Assembly: GCF_947502995.1 (NCBI RefSeq)
Contig: NZ_CANNBW010000006.1
Location: 124,001-188,000, forward strand
From: an uncultured Tenacibaculum sp.
Lineage (GTDB): Bacteria; Bacteroidota; Bacteroidia; Flavobacteriales; Flavobacteriaceae
DNA: 64,000 nucleotides
Direction: 5' to 3'
Below the pieces are notes generated by a model. It was given only the letters and a program-made list of their open reading frames with translations. It did not search any database and was not told where the DNA came from. The position numbers and the translations under genes are program-made. Of the stretch, positions 1-8,166 are shown piece after piece (the first letter of the stretch is position 1; each line of letters begins with the position of its first letter).

Positions 1-1
1 A

Positions 2-424
2 AATGAAAATTGGATAAACGATCACAATGGTATTTTTATTGAGAGAATGAAAGTGAAACAGGACAGTATAATTAATATTTTAGATGTAAATTTTGATGGA
101 GCAGATATTAATAGTATAAATATAGTAAATAAATTGGAAAAAGATAGTTTGTTTTTCTATAGTTATAACGTAGGTAAAACATATGATTCTTCAATGTCTT
201 TATCCAAATTGTCTGAAAAGAAAATTTATTTCCATAAGCCTAACGAAGGTTTATGGGTTAAAGGTCGTTTTTCTGGAGACACTGTTAAAGTTCTTGGTAG
301 TTTAGGTAATAATAAATGGTACAAGTTTTCTAATTTAAAATCAAGAACTAAGTTTTTTGTATTTATTTATGTAGATACTACAGGTCAAGTTCATCGATTT
401 GATCAAGACTTATCAAATTATTAA
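2..424 (+). CDS. Hypothetical protein, 5' end cut by the window edge
   Basis: The reading frame is open to the left edge: the codons before the first ATG (position 47) contain no stop and read as protein (NENWINDHNGIFIER), so the gene very likely starts outside the window and the ATG at 47 is internal. The visible 141 residues are polar and rich in beta-prone stretches, with no signal peptide or membrane segment in view. I do not recognise the family. The last residues (VFIYVDTTGQVHRF) resemble the end of a small beta-sheet domain but carry no diagnostic motif. A strong hairpin terminator follows about 50 bases after the stop, and the next gene is convergent. Confidence 0.7.
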   Translation, partial: NENWINDHNGIFIERMKVKQDSIINILDVNFDGADINSINIVNKLEKDSLFFYSYNVGKTYDSSMSLSKLSEKKIYFHKPNEGLWVKGRFSGDTVKVLGSLGNNKWYKFSNLKSRTKFFVFIYVDTTGQVHRFDQDLSNY

Positions 425-470
425 AATATATTTTGATACATCAAAAAATTCTTTGGTCTACATGAAAATA

Positions 471-513
471 AAAAAAACCTTGAAATTCTTTTATAGAATT
501 TCAAGGTTTTTTT
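471..513. terminator. Bidirectional intrinsic terminator
   Basis: An 11-bp perfect stem (CCTTGAAATTC at 478-488, GAATTTCAAGG at 496-506) has a 7-base loop, is preceded by seven A and followed by seven T. It sits between two convergent genes and can end transcription from both sides. Confidence 0.9.
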
Positions 514-535
514 ATGTATTGTGATAACTTAAAAA

Positions 536-1105
536 CTAAGCTATTTGCTTTTCTAAAGCTAAAAAGTGAGTTACTTCATTTTTGTCTTTTAATGGGAAAA
601 TATGAAGCTCACATTTATATTCTGTTTTATCTTTTTTATGATTTATGATAACCTCTTTAAATGGATTGCCTAATTGAAGTTTTTGTTTAATCCTTTCTCT
701 GACTTCAGCGGATGTTGATCGTCCTTGTAAAAAACTAGGAGTTTTTCTAACTGCATAATTTTTGGGATAACCAGTCATTTTAGAGAAACCATCGTTAACC
801 CAAAGAATATTTCTATCGATATCCGTTAGAATTAAAGCTTCAAAAGAGTTTTTAGTTAAAATACTTTCTATGTTACTTTTCCAAGAAAAATTTTTAGCCA
901 CATTTTTTAAAGAAAAAATATCACTTTGAATAGAAGATTCTTCTAATAAAAAATTATAATTCTGTATATGAATATCAAAACTAAGCATGTTAATTCTAGC
1001 TTTATCCTTATTAACAAGTAAAGGTTTTATATTCTCGTACTTTTTTTGCGATAAAGAATTAACATATATATCTAAACTCTTCATTTCAGTTATAGCATTT
1101 TTCAT
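536..1105 (-). CDS. PAS-domain protein with a LOV-like core lacking the photoactive cysteine
   Basis: This 189-residue soluble protein has an N-terminal helical part of about 85 residues and one C-terminal PAS domain (about 86-187). The PAS core follows the LOV pattern: ILWVNDGFSKMTGY, then a FLQG motif, INHKKD in the place of the LOV NYRKDG strand, and a final THFLALEKQ strand. In photoreceptor LOV domains the loop reads NCRFLQG and the cysteine forms the flavin adduct; here it reads TPSFLQG, so the cysteine and the adjacent flavin-contacting N and R are absent. No kinase, HTH or other output domain is attached. A role as a small sensory or partner protein is inferred; the ligand is unknown. 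It is expressed alone, convergent with the gene before it. Confidence 0.75.
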   Translation of the reverse strand: MKNAITEMKSLDIYVNSLSQKKYENIKPLLVNKDKARINMLSFDIHIQNYNFLLEESSIQSDIFSLKNVAKNFSWKSNIESILTKNSFEALILTDIDRNILWVNDGFSKMTGYPKNYAVRKTPSFLQGRSTSAEVRERIKQKLQLGNPFKEVIINHKKDKTEYKCELHIFPLKDKNEVTHFLALEKQIA

Positions 1106-1157
1106 TGTAGTTTAGTTTTAAAAAGTTAAAAATAGTTAAATATTCTTCATATACAAG

Positions 1158-3629
1158 TTAATTCACCATAAATATGGCATTTGCAAAGAAAAGTTTTCCA
1201 TTATCCCAGAAACCTCTAAATAATGGATTATCAGTTAGGTAAGTTATGCTTCCTCTACCAATTGATTCATTTCCGAAGATCAACGAATTTTTTTGCTTCT
1301 TTAATGTTTCTGAACCTGCAAAGCCAGAAATAACTGTGTTATTATTTAGTATTGCCACATTAGCCCCATTTTTTAAATAATCATATGTGCTACTACCTAA
1401 TTTAAGTGTGAAATAATCGTTGCTATATCCAAAACCAAGTGGATGAGAGTTGTCTATTTTTATTTTAAAAATAGCTCCAGTAATTAAGTTCTTAATATAT
1501 GCTCGTTCTTTATCCTTATGCAAAATTAACTTAGGAGCTTTGTCAGCTTCTTTCTTTTTGTCTTTTTTAGACTTTTTTGGACTTAAACCGAATAATTTAC
1601 TCGAACTAAATACTTGATTAGCATTTCCAATGGCAATTACTTTACCTCCTTGGCTAATCCAAGATTTTAATGCTTTTAATTTTGATTCGTTTAAAATACT
1701 TCGATAACCACCGTTTGGTAAAATTAAAGTATTGAATTTTGAAAGTAGTTTAGCAGATAAATTTTGAGCTGGGATAGCACTATAATTATAATTTAAATCT
1801 CTCTCTAAGAAATAACGCACTTCGCCATAACTTAATGTAGAAATTCCTCTTCCAGATAAAACAGCAATCTTATTTTGTTTAATTTCTTTAACACTAGAAG
1901 ATCCCATATCCACACCTTTTGTAGATAAACCTGTTGTTATATGATGATTTACTTTATCATGTTTTTTACTGATTTTTAAAACTAAAGCATCAAAGTTTTT
2001 AATGTGTTTGTTATCTCTTTTAGTTACAATTAAAGAACCTGGAGCTAAATTATGACCGCTATTAACCATCATTTTTTTATTCGTTCTAACACGTATTTTA
2101 TTATTTAACAAATCAGCTAATAAAGCAGCATCTGAAATGTGGTTCCAATCAAAAACATAAGCATATACGTTATTTTTCAAATTAGCTTTAGGTGTAAATG
2201 AACTATAACTAGTTGTATTAACTTTATTTTTACTAGCAATAGTGTTTAAGCCATAAGCATATGGTAAAGACCAAGCAGTAATATCATAAGTTACAGTGTC
2301 TTTAATTGTTGCTTTAGGTTCAAATAAAACTTCTACTAATTTTCCTTTGGGCTGATCTGTATTGATAGTAATGTTGTTTTGATCTATCTTAAGTTGACCA
2401 TTTCCTTTTTTTGAAAAAATATATCCTGAAACTGATTTACTCGTTGTTTTTCCATATTTAATTTCATGACGATCTAATAACTTTTTTAATTTCTCAATTT
2501 TATCAGAGTTTCCTTGTAATACATAAGAAGCATATTTATAGTTCTTGTTATCGTAATACTTTTTAAATTCAGAATTTAATTTATTTGTGTTTTTAGATGC
2601 TACTTCTACAGTCGAAAGCCCTGTTGTTGTATGATGTAATAATCGGTCTTTTAAAGTTAAAATATCTCCTTCAGCAGTTTTTATACCTAAACCAGCCATT
2701 CCGTGTCCAGCTTGTTCGTATGTCATACCGATAGCACCATTAAAAGTTGGATAAGTATCTCCGTAACTTGGGTATAATAAATCGAAACTTTCTTTAGTGA
2801 AGTATAACCAACCATTTTCATCAAAATATTTTGCGTGATTTTTACCAATCTCTGCCTGGAAATCTTTTTGAAATTGAGTGATCACTTCATGAAAAGGTTC
2901 AGCAGCAGGTGCAAAATAATAAGGATTATTAATGTATTGCTCGTGAAAATCTACATGGATATGTGGTAGCCACTTGTTGTAAACTTTTAAACGTTGTTGA
3001 GATTCTATTTGTGTTGCCCAAGCCCAATCTCTATTTAAATCGAATAAATAATGATTTGGTCTACCTTGAATCCAAGGTTCATTATGTTCTATCGCAGAAG
3101 GATTCGGATTTATGTTTCTATTTGAAACTTGTGTAAACCAGTTTACATATCGATCTCTACCGTCTGGGTTAATACATGGATCTAAAATAACAATCACATT
3201 TTCGAGCCAAGATTTTTTTTCTGTCAATAATTTATAAGCGGTTAAAATTCCAGCTTCTGTTGCAGAAGCTTCATTACCATGTACATTGTAACTTAACCAT
3301 ACTATAGCTTTATCTTTTAAAGGAGACGTGTTTTCTAATTTAGTATTTGTTAAATGTTGTTTTCTTATTGTCTCTAAATTTTCAATATTACTTTTACTAC
3401 TAATATAAGCTACTTGTAAAGGTCTTCTTTCGTATGTTTTACCGTATTCTTCAAGTATAATATTAGGAGAGTTATTTGCTAAGTGCTTGAAATAATCAAC
3501 AACTTGATGATGTCTTGTAAATTGAGAACCTAGTGGATATTCTAGGAATTCAGAAGGTGATTTAATATTTTGAGAAAATAGATTTATGGTAATTGTACAT
3601 AATACAATTAAGGTAATTTTTAAACGCAT
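1158..3629 (-). CDS. M14-family zinc carboxypeptidase, secreted
   Basis: An exported metallopeptidase of about 823 residues. The start is placed at the internal Met (MRLKITLIVLC) because it gives a normal signal peptide ending near FSQ; an upstream in-frame ATG at 3656 would add nine residues. Numbering from that upstream Met, the zinc ligands H126 and E129 lie in YNVHGNEAS, the third ligand is probably H238 in HVDFHEQ, and the catalytic Glu is probably E314 in MTYEQAGHG. The C-terminal third has a type-1 glutamine-amidotransferase-like fold (KIAVLSGRG, LILPNGG, SWISQGGKVIAIGNA), as is usual in the large Bacteroidota M14 peptidases. It is the last gene of a minus-strand run, 47 bases after the TIGR02757 gene. 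The likely role is periplasmic or extracellular peptide degradation. Confidence 0.88.
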   Translation of the reverse strand: MRLKITLIVLCTITINLFSQNIKSPSEFLEYPLGSQFTRHHQVVDYFKHLANNSPNIILEEYGKTYERRPLQVAYISSKSNIENLETIRKQHLTNTKLENTSPLKDKAIVWLSYNVHGNEASATEAGILTAYKLLTEKKSWLENVIVILDPCINPDGRDRYVNWFTQVSNRNINPNPSAIEHNEPWIQGRPNHYLFDLNRDWAWATQIESQQRLKVYNKWLPHIHVDFHEQYINNPYYFAPAAEPFHEVITQFQKDFQAEIGKNHAKYFDENGWLYFTKESFDLLYPSYGDTYPTFNGAIGMTYEQAGHGMAGLGIKTAEGDILTLKDRLLHHTTTGLSTVEVASKNTNKLNSEFKKYYDNKNYKYASYVLQGNSDKIEKLKKLLDRHEIKYGKTTSKSVSGYIFSKKGNGQLKIDQNNITINTDQPKGKLVEVLFEPKATIKDTVTYDITAWSLPYAYGLNTIASKNKVNTTSYSSFTPKANLKNNVYAYVFDWNHISDAALLADLLNNKIRVRTNKKMMVNSGHNLAPGSLIVTKRDNKHIKNFDALVLKISKKHDKVNHHITTGLSTKGVDMGSSSVKEIKQNKIAVLSGRGISTLSYGEVRYFLERDLNYNYSAIPAQNLSAKLLSKFNTLILPNGGYRSILNESKLKALKSWISQGGKVIAIGNANQVFSSSKLFGLSPKKSKKDKKKEADKAPKLILHKDKERAYIKNLITGAIFKIKIDNSHPLGFGYSNDYFTLKLGSSTYDYLKNGANVAILNNNTVISGFAGSETLKKQKNSLIFGNESIGRGSITYLTDNPLFRGFWDNGKLFFANAIFMVN

Positions 3630-3676
3630 AAAGCCAATTATTTGATTGATGATCAAATGTAATGAAATAATCTCAT

Positions 3677-4441
3677 CTAAAACTTCTCAAAAACACCCAA
3701 ACCGAATAAAGCAAAGTCATATTTAACAGGGTCGTTAGCGTCAAATTTCCTTAACATTAGATCTAATTCTTTAATTGCTTTCCAATCATTTTGTTTACGA
3801 TTTAAAACACCTAGTTTCCTTGCGATGTTACCAGTGTGAACATCTAAAGGACAATGTAAGTTACTTGCTTTGTGGTTTTTCCAAATACCAAAGTCAACCC
3901 CTTTTTTATTGTCTCTAACCATCCAACGTAAAAACATATTAATACGTTTTGCTGCTGAACCTTTTACAGGGTCGGAAATGTGTTTTTGAGTTCTTGGTAA
4001 ATGAGGGATTTCAAAAAATATTTTTTTAAAGTTATGAATAGCAAATTGATAATTATCTGCTTCTTCTGAAGGAAGTAAAACAGAGGCTAATCCATTATGA
4101 TTTTCGTAAATGTTTTTTAATGAACGAATAAAAAATTTAAAATCTTCAGCATTAAAAGTTCGATGGACAAATCCATCAAAATTATCAAGTTGATCTTCAG
4201 AATGATGTAAAACAAAATCATAAGGAGAATTCCCCATTAAATCCATCATGCGTTTTGAATTTTTTATAATCATTGTTCTATTTCCCCAAGCAATTATAGA
4301 AGATAAAAAACCAGCAATTTCGATATCTTCTTTTAAAGAAAATGAATGAGGAATTTGAATAGGGTCGCTATCAATAAATTGATTATTCTCGTATAAATCA
4401 GCTTTTTCGTCTAAAAATTCTTTAAGCTCCTTTGTAGTCAT
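3677..4441 (-). CDS. TIGR02757 family protein (DUF2400)
   Basis: A 254-residue soluble protein that matches the TIGR02757 family along its length. It has the family's early SIIAWGNR segment, KRINMFLRWMVR, and a C-terminal block with PLDVHTGNIARKLG followed by DPVKYDFALFGLG. These segments resemble helix-hairpin-helix DNA-glycosylase folds, which suggests nucleic-acid binding, but the biochemical role of the family is not established. The start ATG lies eight bases after the stop of the CPBP protease gene, so the two are almost surely co-transcribed. The family is broadly conserved in Bacteroidota. Confidence 0.88.
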   Translation of the reverse strand: MTTKELKEFLDEKADLYENNQFIDSDPIQIPHSFSLKEDIEIAGFLSSIIAWGNRTMIIKNSKRMMDLMGNSPYDFVLHHSEDQLDNFDGFVHRTFNAEDFKFFIRSLKNIYENHNGLASVLLPSEEADNYQFAIHNFKKIFFEIPHLPRTQKHISDPVKGSAAKRINMFLRWMVRDNKKGVDFGIWKNHKASNLHCPLDVHTGNIARKLGVLNRKQNDWKAIKELDLMLRKFDANDPVKYDFALFGLGVFEKF

Positions 4442-4449
4442 GTTTTATT

Positions 4450-5019
4450 TTATGTTGGAAGACCTGCAAAGCTAAGGCAAATAAAGAAACCATTATATGT
4501 AGCGTGTAATAAAATACTCCAACCTAAGCCAAAGCGTACTCTAAGAAAACCTAAATATCCACCTAAAACTAATTGAGGAGCTACTAAAATAGGAGCAAGA
4601 ATTAAAACATTGTTAGTAATCGTATAATTTGATAAATGTACTAGAGCAAAAAGAATGGCAAAGCAATAAAAAGCAATTCTAAATAATGTTTTTCCTTTAA
4701 ATAAAGTTAAAGGAGCTCTAAAAACAACTTCTTCAAGTAATGGAGCTAAAATAGCAGCATAAAAAAATACCAGTAATTTAGAATGTTGATTAATCATTTC
4801 TGCAACAGCATGGTTTTCCATGTCTACCAAACCAGAAGCTTCAACTAAACCTAATAAAGGAGTTAACAAGCCAATAGAAATAATACTGATCACTAAAATG
4901 TGAAAAAACTTTTTCAATCTATATTTAGGATCAGTATTAGGGTCTTGTTCTAAAACAGGATTTCTTAAATAAGAAATTAATTCATTAAAGGTTTCTCGCA
5001 TAACTTTGGTATTTACCAA
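4450..5019 (-). CDS. CPBP-family intramembrane glutamic protease
   Basis: An integral membrane protein of 189 residues with several hydrophobic helices after a cytoplasmic N-terminus. All three CPBP (Abi/Rce1) motifs are present: EEVVFR with E96 and E97, a FALVH motif with H128, and HATYN with H172 and N176. These residues form the active site in Rce1-type proteases, so the enzyme looks intact. Its substrate is unknown. It lies 35 bases downstream of the S10 peptidase gene and 8 bases before the TIGR02757 gene, which suggests one operon. Confidence 0.88.
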   Translation of the reverse strand: MVNTKVMRETFNELISYLRNPVLEQDPNTDPKYRLKKFFHILVISIISIGLLTPLLGLVEASGLVDMENHAVAEMINQHSKLLVFFYAAILAPLLEEVVFRAPLTLFKGKTLFRIAFYCFAILFALVHLSNYTITNNVLILAPILVAPQLVLGGYLGFLRVRFGLGWSILLHATYNGFFICLSFAGLPT

Positions 5020-5054
5020 TAAGTATGTAGAAACTCAAAAAAGTTACAGATTAA

Positions 5055-6539
5055 TTAATATTTGGCAGCACCAACGTTTTTAGAACTTTTTAAAATGAAA
5101 GCTCTTAAATCATCATTAGCTTTTTCTAAATCTTCTTTTCTTAAATACATCATATGTCCACTTCTGTATCCTTTAAAAGACATTCTGTTTTTTAACTTTC
5201 CACTAGGGTCTATTTTCCCCATAGTATATTTAGCAGCGCTATACGTAGTTGCTCCATCGTAATAACCAGATTGTACTAACAATTGTAAATAAGGATTTTC
5301 TGCCATAGCTTTTCGTAAATTTTCTCTAGCATTATTATTAGAAAAATCCCAAGGTCTTACAGGACCAAACATATTATATTTTACGTCTGTTTTAAAGTTC
5401 AAAACATTTTGAGTGTAATAATTTATAGCTGGAGTAAAAGAATGTAACCAAGAAACTAATTCAGGGCTATAATCTGGTCGTGTTCCGGTTTCAGTTCTGT
5501 CTAAACCTAAATACCTACTATCTAATCTTCCAACTGTTTTACCTGAAGAATTTCGTAATAATTCTTTCCAGAAGTAAGAAGTAGGAATTTCTAAATTTTG
5601 TTGAAGAATTACTTTTTTATCTATTCCAGAATAATAAGCCATTTGTTCTGCAATAGAATTTTTTTCTGTTTCACCAATATAACCGCCTTTTGCTAAAGCT
5701 GGAAGAAGTTTATTTATTGCAAAGTTCTCAGATTCTGGAAGAATTTCTAGTAAATCTTTTTGTTGCAGTGCAGGAGGTAATTGTTTATGATACCATGCTG
5801 CAGCAGTGAAATACGGGAAATTTACTGCTAAATTCTCTGAACTTTCAGTACGGATGATTTTATAATCTGCAGGAGAAACCATAATAACTCCGTTTAAGTA
5901 CATCCATTGTCTGCTTTGTAGTTCATAGGCTAACTGCATTACTCTTGTACCTCCATAGCTTTCACCAATAATATATTTAGGAGCTTTCCATTTGTTATTT
6001 CTTGTAACAAAAGTATTTAACCAATCCGCTAAATATTTTGCATCCGCGTTTACTCCAAAAAAGTATTTTTTATCTACTTTTTCTCCTTTTTTTACTACAG
6101 GTCTAGAATATCCGGTGTTTACAGGATTTATAAAAACAATATCAGCAACATCTAAAACAGAATACGGATTATCTTTTATTCCATATGGTTGAATAGGATT
6201 ACCTTCATCATCTATTTTTAAAACTTTAGGTCCAGTATAAGCAATATGCATCCAAACAGAAGCCGAGCCAGGTCCACCGTTAAAAGACATAATTAAAGGG
6301 CGTTCCGACTGATTTGGAACATCTGTTCTTTGATAGTACGTATAAAATAAAGTAGCTTTTATATTTCCATTAGCATCAAAAACAGGTTGTGTACCTGTTT
6401 GAGCTTTGTAGCTAACTTTTTTTCCTTTTATTGTAACTGTATTACTAGTTATTACAGTAGTATCTACAGGAATTCTCATGTCTTGAGCATTTATAAATAG
6501 AAATGAGAAAAAGGATAATAATAGAGTGAGTTTTTTCAT
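5055..6539 (-). CDS. S10-family serine carboxypeptidase, secreted
   Basis: A 494-residue alpha/beta-hydrolase-fold peptidase with a signal peptide (MKKLTLLLSFFSFLFINAQ). The S10 landmarks are in order: the oxyanion-hole segment FNGGPGSAS near 86-94, the nucleophile S194 in GESYGG, the acid residue in SGYYDGATTY near 424-433, and the catalytic His in YRSGHMMYL near the C-terminus. This family releases C-terminal amino acids at acidic pH. It lies 15 bases after the DUF3667 gene and upstream of the CPBP protease gene. Three genes of this run encode peptidases, which suggests peptide turnover, though no shared pathway is proven. Confidence 0.9.
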   Translation of the reverse strand: MKKLTLLLSFFSFLFINAQDMRIPVDTTVITSNTVTIKGKKVSYKAQTGTQPVFDANGNIKATLFYTYYQRTDVPNQSERPLIMSFNGGPGSASVWMHIAYTGPKVLKIDDEGNPIQPYGIKDNPYSVLDVADIVFINPVNTGYSRPVVKKGEKVDKKYFFGVNADAKYLADWLNTFVTRNNKWKAPKYIIGESYGGTRVMQLAYELQSRQWMYLNGVIMVSPADYKIIRTESSENLAVNFPYFTAAAWYHKQLPPALQQKDLLEILPESENFAINKLLPALAKGGYIGETEKNSIAEQMAYYSGIDKKVILQQNLEIPTSYFWKELLRNSSGKTVGRLDSRYLGLDRTETGTRPDYSPELVSWLHSFTPAINYYTQNVLNFKTDVKYNMFGPVRPWDFSNNNARENLRKAMAENPYLQLLVQSGYYDGATTYSAAKYTMGKIDPSGKLKNRMSFKGYRSGHMMYLRKEDLEKANDDLRAFILKSSKNVGAAKY

Positions 6540-6554
6540 TTGGTATATAGATTT

Positions 6555-7268
6555 TTAAATAAGGTTGATTAATCCCAGTATGACGATTATTGCAAATAAA
6601 GTTATGATAAAAAATAATACGGAAGCAAAGGCGGTTATAAATGATCCTATTTTATCATTTTTTTGATGAAATACTCTATAGATGTACCACGTTAAAGCGA
6701 TAAAAATAAAAGGGTTTAAAATTAATGGTATTCTAAAGATTAGAAAACTAATGCTACCAACAATTAAAGTTAAGTGGCCTAGTATAAATGAATTTATAGT
6801 AATATGCTCAGCAAAATTATATCGCCTGAAAAATAGTTTTGTAATTAACGAGAGAGGAATTACGGTAAATACCCAAAAGAATTTAAAATAATTATAAATA
6901 AAAGCGGCTCCAGTAGAACCTATTCTGTAAGGTAAAGTTCCTTTAACGGCATTTACTTGTTTTTCTGAAGCTATAGATGCTATACTAAAAAAAGATTCAA
7001 GAACTAAATAAGCAGTAATAGCAATGATTAAAAAGGAAATAGGATTAAAAATTCGTTTTCTTTTTCCTTTTAAATATTCTTCAATAGTATGTTTAGGATT
7101 TAAAGTTAGGTTTTTTAAGTTGTATAGAAAACCTTTATCCATGTTAGTAACTGTAGCAACAGTACTTGTAATAGTAGAGGCAAAAGTTATTTTAGGAGTG
7201 TCTCTTTTCTCACCACAATTTGGGCAAAATTTTTCATCATGTTCATGACCACATGAAATACAAATCAT
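6555..7268 (-). CDS. DUF3667 membrane protein with N-terminal zinc ribbon
   Basis: A 237-residue protein that begins with a four-cysteine zinc ribbon (CISCG, then FCPNCGEKR). The DUF3667 core follows: a short region ending in a YLKGKRKRIFNPISFL motif, then five or so transmembrane helices. The zinc ribbon would face the cytoplasm. Function is unknown; the family is common in Flavobacteriia. It is the first gene of the minus-strand peptidase run and is probably led by a promoter in the 211-base gap shared with the divergent gene at 7480. Confidence 0.85.
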   Translation of the reverse strand: MICISCGHEHDEKFCPNCGEKRDTPKITFASTITSTVATVTNMDKGFLYNLKNLTLNPKHTIEEYLKGKRKRIFNPISFLIIAITAYLVLESFFSIASIASEKQVNAVKGTLPYRIGSTGAAFIYNYFKFFWVFTVIPLSLITKLFFRRYNFAEHITINSFILGHLTLIVGSISFLIFRIPLILNPFIFIALTWYIYRVFHQKNDKIGSFITAFASVLFFIITLFAIIVILGLINLI

Positions 7269-7479
7269 ATAATTTAATATTTCCGATAAAATTAAAGAAA
7301 ACTTTTAAAGTGATCTTAACAACTTTTTTTATGTATTAAATAAGTTGTTTTATGCAGAGATATTAATGCTTTGTAACATTTCAATCAAGTTCAGATGTTT
7401 TTTCTTTTCTCTTTGTTATAGAATTGTTCATTTAAAATACAATTCTATAACATTAATTAATAACCTTAAAATATTTAGT

Positions 7480-8088
7480 ATGAATACAGAAGACTTTTAT
7501 TTAAAAAAGATTTTAGAAACTATAAAAGAAATTAAACAAGATGATAAGTTTGAGAAAGATAGAAAAAAGAGAAAATGTAAACATTTAATGCAAATACCAG
7601 GGAAGAATATTTTATACAATTCAAAAATAAATTTCAATCTGGGGGAAGTAGGTGAGATTCCTCAGATAAAAATAAATAATAGAGATTCAGATAGTTTATT
7701 GCCTACAGTTGTGAAAGCTTATTTCAAAGGAGGAATCAAAGAAGATTGCGAGTGTGATACATCAGAAGCTTTATTGGTTTATGGTGTAGCTTTTATCAAT
7801 AAAAGTTTTGGGATAATTAATAATTTTGAAGTTTTTTATAATTTCGGATTAGATTTTTCTGGAGACTATCAAATGAATATTTATATCACTTTCACGCATG
7901 CTGAAGAATTAGCAAGTGAATATAATTACTATCCTTTTGAGGTGAACTTTAATCAAGGCGCTGTTTGTTGTGCTGCAGGTAACCCTGTACCATTAGAAAA
8001 AATAAAAATGGTTCGTACATATTTAATTAATAGAGATCCAGAAACTTCAAGAGGAACAGAAACAGCTGTTCAATCAGGAGATAATTAA
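7480..8088 (+). CDS. Hypothetical cytosolic protein
   Basis: A protein of about 202 residues when started at the ATG at 7480. A longer frame begins at 7345, but its extra 45 residues are hydrophobic and do not read as a proper signal peptide, and the natural leader-like DNA lies just before 7480. The protein has a charged N-terminus (EDFYLKKILETIKEIKQ), two CxC/CC cysteine clusters (DCECDT and AVCCAAG), and a central beta-rich region. No family is recognised. It stands alone between divergent and downstream genes and ends in its own terminator. Confidence 0.7.
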   Translation: MNTEDFYLKKILETIKEIKQDDKFEKDRKKRKCKHLMQIPGKNILYNSKINFNLGEVGEIPQIKINNRDSDSLLPTVVKAYFKGGIKEDCECDTSEALLVYGVAFINKSFGIINNFEVFYNFGLDFSGDYQMNIYITFTHAEELASEYNYYPFEVNFNQGAVCCAAGNPVPLEKIKMVRTYLINRDPETSRGTETAVQSGDN

Positions 8089-8110
8089 TTTATATTTAAT
8101 TTATGATATT

Positions 8111-8137
8111 GAAAAGAGGGGTTTTTCTCCTCTTTTT
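8111..8137 (+). terminator. Intrinsic terminator
   Basis: A hairpin with arms AAGAGG (8114-8119) and CCTCTT (8129-8134), extended by GG/CT pairing, is followed by a T run. It closes the hypothetical gene ending at 8088. Confidence 0.75.
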
Positions 8138-8166
8138 GTATTTTAAGGGTAAAATTAATTTTCTCT

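Noticed and set aside
5062..6192. Plus-strand open frames at 5062-5262 and 5992-6192
   Set aside because: They lie antisense within the S10 peptidase gene, have odd compositions and no motif.
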